From Yamagishiella unicocca (taxonomy: Eukaryota > Chlorophyta > Chlorophyceae > Chlamydomonadales > Volvocaceae), in contig BDSL01000046.1 in the NCBI GenBank assembly GCA_003116995.1, forward strand, positions 372,001 through 436,000: 64,000 bases of DNA. The letters run 5' to 3'. Position numbers and translations under genes: made by a program. Shown here piece after piece: positions 12,101 to 22,559 of the stretch (positions are counted from its first letter, which is position 1; every line of letters begins with the position of its first letter). Under the pieces are notes generated by a model that saw only the letters and a list, made by a program, of their open reading frames with translations, did not search any database and was not told where the DNA came from.

Positions 12101-13963
12101 CACCACATCACGGTGCGGGGACTGTATACCAGCAGCCGCTTCAGCAGAATGTCCCTGATGTACTCGGCGCCCGGCTTGTCCGGCTCATTGCCTATGGTCG
12201 GCTGGAGGAAGCTCTGCAGCTCATCTGGGAACGCAACCAGCAGACGGCAAGCAGACGGCGCGGTGTAAGAAATTGTTGTTGGCGTTTTGATAAGGTTTGG
12301 GCTGCGGGTGCTCCGCGCCTTCCAACCGCTTCGTCCTGCCCGGGCCAAGCCGCACCCTGCCAGCGCGACAGCGCAACCCTCAGCCCTCCGAAAAGCCGTG
12401 TGGGTAGCTTTGGATGCGCCGCGCTTATCAACGCTTGGGACCACGCGTGGCCGTGCCCGGGAGCCCGCGTATGATGTGCGCAGACGGCATTGGAGGCGCG
12501 GGGTGCGCAAGTAAGCGCAGGTTAATCGTGGACGTGTCCCTGAACAACCATGAGCCTTGTGCAAATGCCTTATTGTAAGCCGTGGCGTGTGTTATGGGAG
12601 CAGCAAGTACTGGGATCTTTGGGTTGCCCCTCACCAGTTGCATGCCGCTCCCGCTTACTTGTACGTGGATGCGATGGTTGCCGCTATCACGCCCCGCTTG
12701 ACGGCCCTGCAGTGCCCCTGACCTACCGAACAGGACCAGCACAGGCACCTTGACCGCGTGAAAAAATTCGATGACCGTGAGGCCCGCCGTGCCGTAGAAC
12801 ACAGAGCCGGCCGGCGCGGCCAGCAACTCCTGCGCCTCCTGCCATGCAGCCTCCGCGACAGGCACGTTCCCTTTGCGAGCCCACCGCACGAGGGCCGCCA
12901 CCAGGTTGTACAGAAGGATACTGGCGCCCTCCTGCACACACATGACATTCTAACACATGACGTGGCAAGGGAAATGATGATCACTGCACCATACACACAT
13001 ACGTACGCCGGCTAGTTTCCGGGCCGTCCACCGCACACCAGTGGCTCCCACACCCTCGCTAGTCCTGCTGTTGTGGTGATGTCGTGATGGCACTTGCCTG
13101 CCGGAAGAGCTCGTCACCTCGTAGCCGCAGGACTGTCATGCCAGAGAGCGGGCAGTCGGGTGGCTGCTCCCGCAGCACCGCAGACACTGCCGCAGGGACC
13201 ATGTCCTGCTGGGAGTATGACTTTCCCGTCTGCAAGCATCAAGCGCGCGAGGGACGCAGGGTGCGAGATACCGTACGTAACGACTTGGCAGCATGCCGTA
13301 CTGCATGGACTGTGGACATGCACTAGGCCGGGGCCGCAACGTGAGGTCGCGAGCAAGGGCGAGTCCCCTCTCCCCGCTCTGTCGCTGTGACCTTCTATGC
13401 ACGGCGTTTACCAACCGCTAAGGGTGAAGCCCCCCGCCCTGCAGCTTCGTTCCAGTCACCTTGGTGAGCCCAGAGAGGACGAGGGGTGTAAGTCCCCGGG
13501 CTTCATCGTAGCTGGCGTCGGAACAGCAGCCGGCGGCCCAGTCTTTGACAACCTTCACGGCTCCGAACGGGTCCAGGTACAGCTTAGCATTCCGTCCATC
13601 CTTGTCGCACATCTCCCAGAGCTGCGATCCATATGGGATAAAATGGCAGGTTGCAGACCGTGATGCATGTCCGAACCATGTCATCCTGCTCACGCACCTC
13701 GAGGAGCAACGGAAAGCGCCAGGTGGGCTGCAGAGGGCACAGACGCGGGGAGAGTTGAATTTCAGGAAGAAAGGTCGAGCAGGCAGCATTGGCTACTGAA
13801 ACAGGTGAGGGCCCACAGGCAAAGGGGGGCCAGGGCGCTTTATGAATCGCAAACATTGCACAGAGCGCAACCACAGCGCAGAGCACCACATACGTTGATG
13901 GCAGGAGCAGGGACTCACCTCCAGGTGCCACCGCACTGCCTGGGCCTGGGCCAGCCGCCACGC
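9115..13963 (-). CDS. P-loop NTPase of unrecognised family, copy 2 (N-terminal part damaged)
   Basis: Matching exons: 13,229-13,098 (Walker A second half, TGKS), 12,931-12,727, 12,224-11,788 (DELQ, LTGSGMA) and 11,655-11,342. Downstream exons absent from the truncated left copy: one around 10,740-10,526 (INKDGSLRDNWG...GLRDIL), one ending FQE near 10,300 (LAEKVASKLPKCG), one around 10,160-10,070 (VLLSDWNSGDRGWYAKNKG), and a last exon from about 9911 (VVNVDVVMALPRVLNQRV) ending at the stop at 9115. That last exon has an 8-G run at 9900-9907 where the frame does not close; one G fewer would fix it. The tail holds eight Gly/Arg/Ser repeats. Upstream, 13,963-13,919 and an exon ending near 13,660 match copy 1, but about 165 bp including the exon acceptor before QLWEMCDKDG is gone. 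Whether this copy is functional is doubtful; a shared frameshift lies near 11,620. Confidence 0.45.
9365..9676 (-). repeat. 39-bp minisatellite coding for (GGGGDGGARRSSR)n
   Basis: Eight units of 39 bp, almost identical, encode the 13-residue unit GGGGDGGARRSSR in the frame of the NTPase copy 2 last exon. In the other frames the same DNA gives poly-Ala/Pro and Arg/Cys frames on both strands, which are shadows. The period is a multiple of three, so unit gain or loss would keep the frame. The product would be a basic, disordered, RS-rich tail. Confidence 0.8.
11031..13890. repeat. Segmental duplication, right copy
   Basis: Right-hand partner of the block at the window start, same orientation. 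Differences include a 10-bp insertion near 12,240, a 25-bp deletion near 12,950, a single instead of doubled 68-bp unit near 13,430, and loss of about 165 bp at 13,625. Divergence is low, which suggests a recent duplication or continuing gene conversion. Because homology runs off the left edge, the unit may be longer than 11.03 kb. Confidence 0.95.
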
Positions 13964-14415
13964 CTGCACAACGGGGGGGGGCGTGGGGAAAGCATGAGAG
14001 CACATAGCACGCATGTCACGCCCCATGGTAGCTGCACCGGCGCAACCGGCAAAGGGAAGCAGCCGTAGCGTCCGCGTTGCGACGTGCGGGCCTACCCGTG
14101 CAAACTACAGCGAGATAACAACGCATTCCCAAACACCGGCTAGTTGCGGTCAGCTACAGATGTACTCCACTAAGGCCCAGATGCAATCCGTGCGGGGATC
14201 GCAACCAGGCCGGCAGATTCCAGACGAGCTCAGTGGCACACACGGCGGAAGCTGCCATGAACAGTAGCAAGATAAAGAGGAGCTGAGAACAACGCGCGCC
14301 GCTGGCAAGGATTCCCTTGCCCAGACGCAAGTTCAACTCTTCAACCTAGTTCAACCTACAAGTTAGACGGGCCATTGCTCCCTCAACGCGCAACTCTTGG
14401 CTCCAAGCACCGCAC

Positions 14416-14577
14416 CTTTGGCATGCCACCACTTCTGCCTCAAGAACAATGTAATTGTATTGCTGTCGTCGTGGTCACGGACGGTGGTCCACCTGCCCAG
14501 CTGGTCCTCGTTGTCCTCGACGAAGGCCAACAGGTCGTCAGGATTCGCATGGCGAAGGGCTGATACCGCTTTATCCT
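14416..14577 (-). CDS. Isolated exon-like segment, unknown protein
   Basis: The minus strand has an acceptor (TTTCAAAG) before 14,577 and a donor (CCAAAG|GTGCGG) at 14,416 around an open frame of about 54 residues: DKAVSALRHANPDDLLAF, then EDQLGRWTTV and FLRQKWWHAK. Composition is protein-like. It lies upstream of the right NTPase copy on the same strand and might be one of its N-terminal exons in place of the 4038-3750 exon of copy 1. No family recognised and no start codon assigned. Confidence 0.35.
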
Positions 14578-14699
14578 TTGAAAGCATTAATTCTAGAGTG
14601 GGGAGCCAGAGAGCTGGACGTGGAGGTCTCCCTTCGCTAACAGTACGCCGATGTGTCAGGATATATAGCCGTTCTTCCACGGTTCCCAAACGTACAAAT

Positions 14700-15079
14700 G
14701 AAGGAAGGTACAGAAATGCTCGTAGCCTAGTACTATACGGAAGTCGCTCCCTGATTGCCCATTTGCGCCATTGGCCCCGTTGTCAGCAAGGGGCAAGCAA
14801 AGTCGCATGGTCCATGGTGCCGACTCGGTCCATCGATTATGCCACGAGCAGCGCCCACAAGCCTATCATTTACAATTCATGGAGCTTTATCCGGATAAGC
14901 GAAAGCTGTTTTTTTCAGGTCTGAATCCACGCGACTTTCATGCTTTCATACGGCACGCATCCCTTCAAGCCAGGGGGGCAACGGCCGCAAGAGACAAGGG
15001 CCTGAGATGTGGCGCAGTTTGACCTAAGTTGGGCTCCAAATTCGCAAGGGAAAAACCCTGGCCCCCGCACCCTGGGCGA
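14700..15079. other. No gene seen
   Basis: Between the isolated exon and the LINE remnant no frame shows coding character or paired splice sites. Confidence 0.5.
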
Positions 15080-17131
15080 TCACGAACACAAAATCACGTC
15101 AGCCGGCCCCGCACACACAAAGTGGCCGGAAACCACCCGCAAAGAAGGGTGCCGAGGCCCTAAAGCCCTGAAGAAGGGCCCGAAATTCTGTTGTAGTAGC
15201 GTTGCTGGCTGACGAGGACGCACGCTCGCACTACGCTCCTCGGCGGACTCTGAGGAGCCCGGCCGTGTGCGATGATTCGGACACCCCCTAGAACAGGAGT
15301 GCCCTTCGACTCCTGGGCGTGTGGACGCTGGCTCTAGTGAGCAGCGAGCTACAACAAAATCCACCACCCCATGGCACGATCCTGGAGATCATTCCCCGGA
15401 ACAACAGTAGGGCCACCAGCCCCCGCCCTCTTCAAGGCCGCAGCCATAAACCTGCGCCCGACTTCCATGGCAGTAATAGCAGCCAGGACCACCGCATCGA
15501 TCCCAGACACAAGGCTGCACGGCCGGGGGGCACCTACGAACCAGACCTGCGCCCGATCACCCCTGCACCAAGGGTCTTCCTCGAAACCCCTGCACCAAGC
15601 CAGGCCTCTAGTTGGTCAACGACGGCCTGAGCCGCCCCCGGGGGATCCCATCCACCACCCCTCCTTATGGGAAGGCTCCCACTTCACCCCTGACCAGAGC
15701 CGCCGGAACACTTGCTGCAGGGCAGTCAGGGCCGCTGGCGGGACAGGCCCGGTGCCCCCAAGCGCTTCGTGCACAACCAGCTCATGCGCGGCCCGCCGAG
15801 CGTCCGCGACCCCGACCAGCTGCACAGCCGTCCCAACCCGAACAGCCATCTCCCTCAGCGCCAGAGGCGACCCACCGCGCCCCAGGCGAGTGGTGAGCAT
15901 GGGGCACCACTTCCTCAACCCCAGGCAGAGCAGGATGCATACCCTGAGAGGTCAACGGCAGCACCAGTGCCGCGGCTTGCTTCCACGGGGTCGGCACCTC
16001 GGCAAGCAAAGCCTCCAAGGAATCCATACATTCCCGCCACCGATCAAAATCCAAAAACGCCTTGGCTGCTCGTGGTCGGGGTCCCAAAACCCGTTCGACG
16101 AGCCCCCGCCAGCCCGCCGGCACTGACAACCGCACAGCCGCCTCGGACGCAATCAAGAAATCCCGGAGCGCAGGGTCCGTCATGACATCCCCCAACGTCT
16201 GAAGGGCCCAACATCCCACAAATACTGGGTGCAAGTATTCCAAACCAGGCCTCCTGCCGGCCACCACCGGCCCAGGCATGGAATCTGGAAGGAGCGGGTT
16301 GTCCTAAATAGGCACATTCGCACACCACGGACCTGGCACCAGCGGCTCGCTAGCAACATCTTGTACCGGGGGCAGGGCCGCCAGCACCGTGATCACCCGC
16401 CGGATATCGTCCGGCATCCTGTCCACCCCCATCCAGGGGCCCCCGTCCTGCGCTGTAAGCAGGTTGAGAGGCCCGAAAGCCGGATGCACCCCCCTCAGAT
16501 AGGTGCTAAGGCCAGTAACCCACGGAGGCCGGCGCTCCCTGGGAGCAGCCATTGCCAGTACAAAACGCAGGGCCCAACCAGCCCAGCGCGCCCGCACGTG
16601 CTCTTTGAGGGCAATGGCCCCGAAACCCCCGAAGGATGGGTGCCCGACCAAAAGCCGCCGTGGAACACATGTAGCTCAGCTGGGGCTAAATCCCGGTCAA
16701 CGAGCTGCGCCGCCGCCCGCTCTAACCCTTCCACAACGGTGTCCGGGGGCAGGCCCCCATGCTCCATGTGCCATGTGGTACGGCGCATCCCATATGCTGC
16801 GTCCGCTGTAGCCCGGCCAAAGATTGACGGACGTAACCTTGCAATCCGCGCAAACCTAGTCAACACCTTCTCCCCTTGCGCCTCCCAGTCCATCACCGGG
16901 GACACCCCGACGTCCGTAAACGGCAAATCAAGAGCCGTGGCCGACTGCACGACCTTCAACCCTCCCACTGCGTGAAGGCTAGGGCCCTCAACGCCTACTG
17001 GCAGTAGCTCAACCTTATCCAAGTTCAGCCGTTGTCCCGAGGCCTGAGCATACACCTCCATGGACGCCGGAAATGCAGGCACGGCCTCTGCCCCCTCCAA
17101 CAACACTTCAGTGACGTCGGCAAATCCTCAT
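15080..17131 (-). mobile_element. 5'-truncated L1-like LINE remnant
   Basis: Reading on the minus strand from 17,131, the fragment opens with FADV, the position of the FADD/YADD catalytic box of reverse transcriptase. It then gives the thumb-proximal ASGQRLNLDKVELLPVG (the LINE 'asG...iN..Ks' segment), a tryptophan-rich post-RT region (FGRATADAAYG, HPSFGGFGAIALKEH), and at the far end the segment AAITAMEVGRRFMAAALKR shared with the palindrome arms and HFVCAGPAD. The frame changes several times (near 16,640, 16,290, 15,900 and 15,600), so it is a dead copy truncated inside its polymerase domain. It belongs to the same LINE family as 4985-7020. Confidence 0.8.
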
Positions 17132-17985
17132 TCCTCGGCGTGGTTCTTCTGCTTGGTTGTTTTGGTTGTGCTTCTACACAATGTAACACACCGCGCTTGA
17201 AGAACGCCCGCGGCTCCTTGCTGCGTGAACAGGTCACGAGGTCGACGCAGCCGCAGTCAGCGCCGCCTTTACGTTTGGAATTTGAGACCCTGCAGCTTGG
17301 TAACCTGCAGCCCGCCTGCCAGCAGCGCCAGTCGGCGGGGCTGTGGTGCCGCGCGCCCGCGCCACCGAGGAATAGGTCGACTCGGTCGCCGTAGCCTCCG
17401 AGGCCGAGGGCGCTGGAGAGGCTGAGACGGGACAAGACGCGGCGCGACCCGAGGCGGCGGCCGCAGCAACAGCCTCCCCCGCTGCTGCTGCTGCCGCGGC
17501 GGCGGCCTCCCCTGGCCCCCCGCCCCCTCCTCCGGCCCCCCCCCGCTGCTGCTGTCTGCTCCCGAGCTGGCGGACCCCGGCATCAAGTCCTTCGCTCGGC
17601 GGCCTGGGGCGACCCACCAGCACGCCTTCTGGCTGCCAGACTGGTGCGGCCGCCTGGCGGGTGAGCAACGCCGCAGTGGCGGTGTCAATGGGAGGGCGAA
17701 CCACATGGAAGAGGGTGTTTTGGATCGAGGGGCAATGTGGACGCGTTGCCAAACCACGTAGCTCCCGCCAACCGCTATTCTGGGCCTCCCCCTCCTCCCC
17801 CTCCTCCCCTCTGTCCCCTGCCTCTCACCCGCTGATCCCCCGCGCTCCGCCCGTCTGCCATGCCTCCTCGTCGTAGGCCTCCAGGAGCTCCACGTTCGCG
17901 GCCGGCAGCGCCCCTCTTAGGGCCTGCCCCCCTGCCTCCTGTGGCTGCACGCCGGCCGCACGGCGCCCCTGCTGACCTCGCAATG
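17132..17985. other. GC-rich stretch without a supported gene
   Basis: Frames here read as Ala, Pro, Gln or Arg runs on both strands (17,440-17,560 is a GCN/GGC-rich low-complexity run). No splice-bounded exon or domain was recognised. It may be upstream LINE or host gene debris. Confidence 0.4.
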
Positions 17986-18245
17986 GGTCCCAAACGCACA
18001 GGTGCGCCGTGAACGAAGCTCTAAAAAAAGGCCGAAACAATAGGCGATAGAGCGCGTAACAAGCTTTGTACTGGGTCCCAGGGACAACGCCTACTTGGAC
18101 CGGTACGACCACAAATACAAGTGCTTCACAGCAACTGTGGGTCCCAAACGCAAGGCAGTGCAGTGCCATAGAACATCTCTACAAAGTGGCCGAAAACAAT
18201 ACGAAAAAGGGCGCGAAACAAACTTTCCGTCGGGGTCCCCGTTGG
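17986..18245 (+). repeat. Satellite-like dispersed repeat, copy a
   Basis: Contains the recurring words GTCCCAAACGCA, GTGGCCGAAAACAAT and AAGGGCGCGAAACAAAC. About 230 bp (18,010-18,240) matches 22,204-22,430 in the same orientation with few changes. Two modules of roughly 145-165 bp can be made out. Confidence 0.85.
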
Positions 18246-19190
18246 CCTTGTTGGCGTCTTGTGTTTTGAGGCCTGGTCGGCCGCGCCGCGTGTCTGGTGC
18301 TTTTGTGTTGTGCGCGGCGGCCCGCGGTCGCCCGGGTCGGGTGGCGGCGCGGCGCCGCGCAGCGGGTTTTCGGCGGTTGTGTGCTCTCTGCAGTGTAAGG
18401 TCCGCTAAGTGTCAATTTGCGTGAGCAGCCCGGCGCCGCCGAGTGCCCCGGGCGCCTCTCCGCGTGCCGTGATGTCGTCATGCTCCCGGTCCCCCGTCTC
18501 AACCCCCCTGGAGCTCAACCGCACATGCTCGACAGCGCGACCGCCTTTAGACGCACCGGAACGAGGTCCCCCGAAGTCGTGCCCCTGCTAATGAGCCGAA
18601 TGTGATAATCGGTTCCTAGGCCGCCAGGCTGTGGATACCATATCCCGCCACATCCGATCCAGTTCCGCCCCGTTCTGCAGCGAGCCCATCAGCAAGCCCA
18701 GGAAAATCACGCCTGCCCAAGGAAGCCATATTCTGGCAGATGCTGTAGGTGGTCGTGCAGGTCGTGGAGGGGCGTGGGAGCTTGCGCAGGTAGTCACGGA
18801 ATCCTCAACGAATGAAGAGATCAATGGTCGGCGCCTCGGCTGTGACGACCGTGACGAGTGCCACCGCCACTGAGGCCAGCCCGTTTCCAAGCTGGCCGCG
18901 TCATCGGTGTGCTAGGAGGGGCCCTGTGGTGGACATAAACCATGTGACGGGTGACACGACTTAGGATATGGCAGTCTCGTAACATCTCATAACGACTGAA
19001 CGCACGGAGCAGCAACTATCGCCGTACGGCAACACGCCAGGATGCACGTTGCATCATTGCACTGTGCTCACCTTGATTGAGGTTCGTAAATTCCAAGCCA
19101 AGCCTGTCATCGCCAGCGCTGAACGCCCCCAGGGCGCGAGTTTGCCTTCAACGAGCCGGGAGTTGGGCCAAGCCGGAAATAAACGAGTAC
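18246..19190. other. No confirmed gene; one exon-like hydrophobic segment
   Basis: Minus-strand bases about 18,745-18,630 read RIWLPWAGVIFLGLLMGSL followed by AELDRMWRDMV, a plausible membrane segment plus helix, but no clean splice pair, start or stop was found around it. The remainder shows no coding character. Confidence 0.3.
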
Positions 19191-19194
19191 GCAT

Positions 19195-19510
19195 GCTAGC
19201 AGAACGAAAAAGGGCGCGAAACAAACTTTCCAGTGGGTCCCTGTGACCATTCCGCTTCTCGTATCGTAAATGTATCAAAAGATTGCCATTTGTTACAACT
19301 GCGCACAAACGTCGGACCAAGCGACCGCCAGCGCAACGCATAATGCAGGGGTCCTAAAAACGCACAGACGCCATCGCCGCGCCGCAACGCATACATACCG
19401 TGGGTCCCAAACGCACATCATGGGCTAGTGCCGAGCATCCTCATCGACAGATTGGCCGAAAACAATCGCGGAAACGACGGGGGAAAATTTGGGCTTTGGG
19501 TCCCTGTAAC
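19195..19510 (+). repeat. Satellite-like dispersed repeat, copy b (broken)
   Basis: AACGAAAAAGGGCGCGAAACAAAC (shortened here to its repeated core AAGGGCGCGAAACAAAC) at about 19,208 and GGTCCCAAACGCACAT plus TGGCCGAAAACAATCGCG at 19,403-19,470 belong to the family seen at 17,986 and 22,025. Between them 19,268-19,360 duplicates 21,893-21,985. Confidence 0.75.
19268..19360 (+). repeat. 93-bp direct repeat, partner at 21,893-21,985
   Basis: Both copies start TATCAAAAGATTGCCATTTG and continue through the GCGCAACGCATAATGCA word with only a few substitutions, each followed by the GTCCCAAACGCACAT satellite module. Confidence 0.9.
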
Positions 19511-19934
19511 CGTGGCCCCATCTCACGCGGGCGCCAAGCGGGCGCATGGAGAAGCTCGCCAGAAAGGCAAGCAAAGGAGGCGGGCGCACGCCGCGCGGCC
19601 TCTGCGGCCGCACGCGCCTCAATTCATCGAGGACTATAAAGTATATTACAGCTTGCGGACACTGTCACATCGATTTGGGTCCCCGTAACCATTCCGCAGG
19701 TCCTGACAGGTCCTGACATCGAACACGGTCCAATTTTGCATCGAACTAGCAAAGACTCGAAGCAGCGCTGAGGAATTGTTAGCGTGGCGAACAATATTGT
19801 AATGTACTACTGTAACAGTTACTGCAATACCAATGATTGGTGTGTAGAGGTTACAGCGACCCAAGGAAGTGCTGGATTTCGTAGCTGTTCGTAGGCACTG
19901 TAGGCAGGGTACAGGGTGTTACAGGGAGTGTTAC

Positions 19935-20770
19935 AGGGTTGAGTGCGATGTAATCTCCTTACCATGCATCGGACCATGTGCGAAACCCGCTGTATCATCA
20001 TTTGATGATATTTCGGCATCGTTCACTCCCCCCATCCCCTGCTTACAGAAGCTGAAGCGTCAACCAGAACCGCCGCAGCCAGAATATGTTCCAGATCTAG
20101 CTGTTCCCCACGAGCAGTTGGTGGCAAGTGGCCATTATTTCAAGCGAGTCATCCTTGTGACCGCCGCGGCGGGCAGCTTCGTGCTGGGTTTCGTGGCCGG
20201 CACCAACGTCAGCAACAGTATTAACACCATATTCGCGGCTCGCTGAGCCCATGTCAGGCCTGGCACGTGTCCGTGCGTACCACCCTCCAATATCACTCGT
20301 TACGCTATGGGAGACAGGGCTTGATGAGCAGCTGTCAAAGCGGGGCGTTCAACCCCAATTACGTATGCATTCTGTGTCAGGTCGTGTTTGGTCATTATAC
20401 TATAGCGTAACGAGTGATATTGGAGGGTGGTACGCACGGACACGTGCCAGGCCTGGCGTTGGCTCAGCGAGCCGCGAATATGGTGTTAATACTGTTGCTG
20501 ACGTTGATGCCGGCCACGAAACCCAGCACAAAGCTGCCCGCCGCGGCGGTCACAAGGATGACTCGCTTGAAATAATGGCCACTTGCCACCAACTGCTCGT
20601 GGGGAACAGCTAGATCTGGAACATATTCTGGCTGCGGCGGTTCTGGTTGACGCTTCAGCTTCTGTAAGCAGGGGATGGGGGGAGTGAACGATGCCGAAAT
20701 CAAATGATGATACAGCGGGTTTCATGCATGGTCCGATGCATGGTAAGGAGATGACACCGCACTCAACCCT
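19935..20770. repeat. Large palindrome copying the last exon of an unknown gene
   Basis: The left arm 19,935-20,308 and right arm 20,402-20,770 are inverted copies with a 93-bp spacer. The right arm contains the terminal exon, acceptor and about 100 bp of the last intron of the minus-strand gene ending at 20,464; the left arm carries the same exon on plus (one Ile to Thr change, FVAGIN to FVAGTN). Intron sequence is included, so the copying was at DNA level rather than through mRNA. Confidence 0.9.
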
Positions 20771-21140
20771 ACGTTTGCAGTTAGGCAACGCAATCGCGCC
20801 ACACATGCTACTACACGGCAGCCCAGCCTCCTCACCTGGATGGCGATATCGATGAGAAGGACGACAGCCGCTTTTGCGCCCGCTGCCAACATAAACTTGG
20901 CTATGGTTCGTGTGTCAATTGCCTGCAGAGACAGCACGCATACATGTAGATAGGGCATTTACGAAGTGGCCAGCAGTGACGGATTGCTTGGTTCCACGAA
21001 GCAGATCGGAAAGCCTGGGTGAACAGTTTGTATTGCAGGCAAGATACAACAACGGCGCGCGACAACAGCGTCGCTGTATTGTGGCCTTGCTCACCAAGAT
21101 ATCGCAGAGCTTGCCCAGCAGCCCCGGCTCATCGGTGAAC
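20464..21140 (-). CDS. 3' end of a gene for an unknown small membrane protein
   Basis: Three exons join in phase: 21,140-21,095 (FTDEPGLLGKLCDIL), 20,922-20,836 (AIDTRTIAKFMLAAGAKAAV, then VLLIDIAIQ) and 20,661-20,464 (KLKRQPEPPQPEYVPDL..., stop at 20,464). Donors are GTGAGC and GTGAGG, acceptors CTGCAG and TTACAG. The last exon has a proline-rich linker, VPHEQLVASGHYFKR, and a probable membrane segment VILVTAAAGSFVLGFVAG near the C-terminus; the middle exon also has a hydrophobic helix. No upstream exon or start was found; the region just upstream holds an inserted hairpin (21,255-21,344), so the 5' part may be lost. Function not recognised. Confidence 0.5.
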
Positions 21141-21254
21141 CTTCGTGGGCATAAGAAAGGAAGCGGGGATGTAGGAATCAAGGAGGCAGCAGGAACCGAG
21201 TGGTTCTTAGAGGCAATGGTGCGTGCGGGGTGAGGCTGTTGTTGGGTTGCCAAG

Positions 21255-21344
21255 CTCGCGCATCAATTTTGCTAGGGGATTTTGAGAAGGGGACCTGTAA
21301 CCGTGTCCCCTTCTCAAAATCCCCTAGCAAAATTGATCCGCGAG
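21255..21344. repeat. Near-perfect 38-bp stem hairpin
   Basis: Left arm from CTCGCGCATCAATTTTGC through AGGGGATTTTGAGAAGGGGA pairs with its inverted copy ending GCAAAATTGATCCGCGAG; the loop is about 10 bases (CTGTAACCGT). Only one or two mismatches. Such stems may be foldback-element remnants or small-RNA precursors. Confidence 0.9.
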
Positions 21345-21892
21345 TTTGGCCAGGCACACACTGAAAGGAGCTAATTTGAGCCATCCGTCTGCCGGTCGTG
21401 CCTGCAGTTAGCGCCAAGACAGAGGGTAAGACGAGGCTCAAAACAGGCAGCCGCCCGGCGCCGCCGAATTTCCTATTTAGCTTTCCTCATCGCAGTGGCG
21501 TACTACCACATTAGAACCACACACTCACAACTTCCAATATACACTCGCGCCTCTCGATTCGATGACCAAGCTTCAGTACTGAACTAGTGCCGGTACTACG
21601 TTCGACTAGTCCACTTCCGAATTCTCATAAACAATCAGGAAAAGACGAAAACTTGGGTCACCGTAACGTTGCCACAAATGACAGTGAATGCCCAGGAACA
21701 GGATATCGGGTACGTAAAATGCCTTGTACGATACCATACGCGCGAAGTGACCTCCTTCGAAACGCCAAATGGACACCACGCACGCAATCACAACCATACC
21801 AGCTTTTTACAGGTTGACGTCTGCCATTCAAGGGTTGTGCGTGGTGTGGTACAATATCCGGCTGCACTCCGCGTGATGGCTACAGATGCCAT

Positions 21893-21985
21893 GTATCAAA
21901 AGATTGCCATTTGTTACAACTGCGCACAAACGTCAGACCAAGCGACCGCCGGCGCAACGCATAATGCATGGGTCCTAACACCGCA
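21893..21985 (+). repeat. 93-bp direct repeat, partner at 19,268-19,360
   Basis: Second copy of the block described at 19,268; together with the neighbouring satellite modules it marks a duplicated stretch about 2.6 kb apart. Confidence 0.9.
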
Positions 21986-22024
21986 CAGACGCCAACACCG
22001 CGCCGCAACACATACATACCCGTT

Positions 22025-22449
22025 GGTCCCAAACGCACATGACAGGCTAGTGCCGTGCATCCTAATCTACAGAATGGCCGAAAACAATCACGAAAAATAC
22101 GGGGGGGAAATTGGACTTTGGGTCCCTGCAACCAACCTGGACACCGATACAAGTGCGTCCCAGCCACAATGGGTCCCAAACGCACAGGCGTGCAGTGCCG
22201 TGGACGAGACTCTAAAATGTGGCCGAAAACAATAGGCGGTAGAGCGCGTAGCAAGCTTTGTACTGGGTCCCTGGGACAACGACTACTTGGACCGGTACGA
22301 CCACAATTACAAGTGCTTCACAGCAACTGTGGGTCCCACACGCAAGGCAGTGCTGTGCCGTAGAACAAACTCTACAAAGTGGCCGAAAAAATACGAAAAA
22401 GGGCGCGAAACAAACTTCCAGTGGGTCCCTGTAACCGTGTCCCCTTCTC
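22025..22449 (+). repeat. Satellite-like repeat, copy c (three modules)
   Basis: Modules beginning at the GTCCCAAACGCAC word occur near 22,025, 22,168 and 22,331, i.e. spacing about 143 and 163 bp. Each contains a TGGCCGAAAA word about 50 bp later. The array ends with CCCTGTAACCGTGTCCCCTTCTC, a 23-bp tail whose core also forms the loop side of the hairpin at 21,255-21,344. Confidence 0.85.
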
Positions 22450-22559
22450 GGTTCATTCACAGTTGTTGTTGTAACGGTTACAGTGGGTTCCAGACCAAGA
22501 GGTAGATCCATCGGGCGCATCGCCTGACACTGAAAAAGACGGAGGAAACAAGTAGGTTC

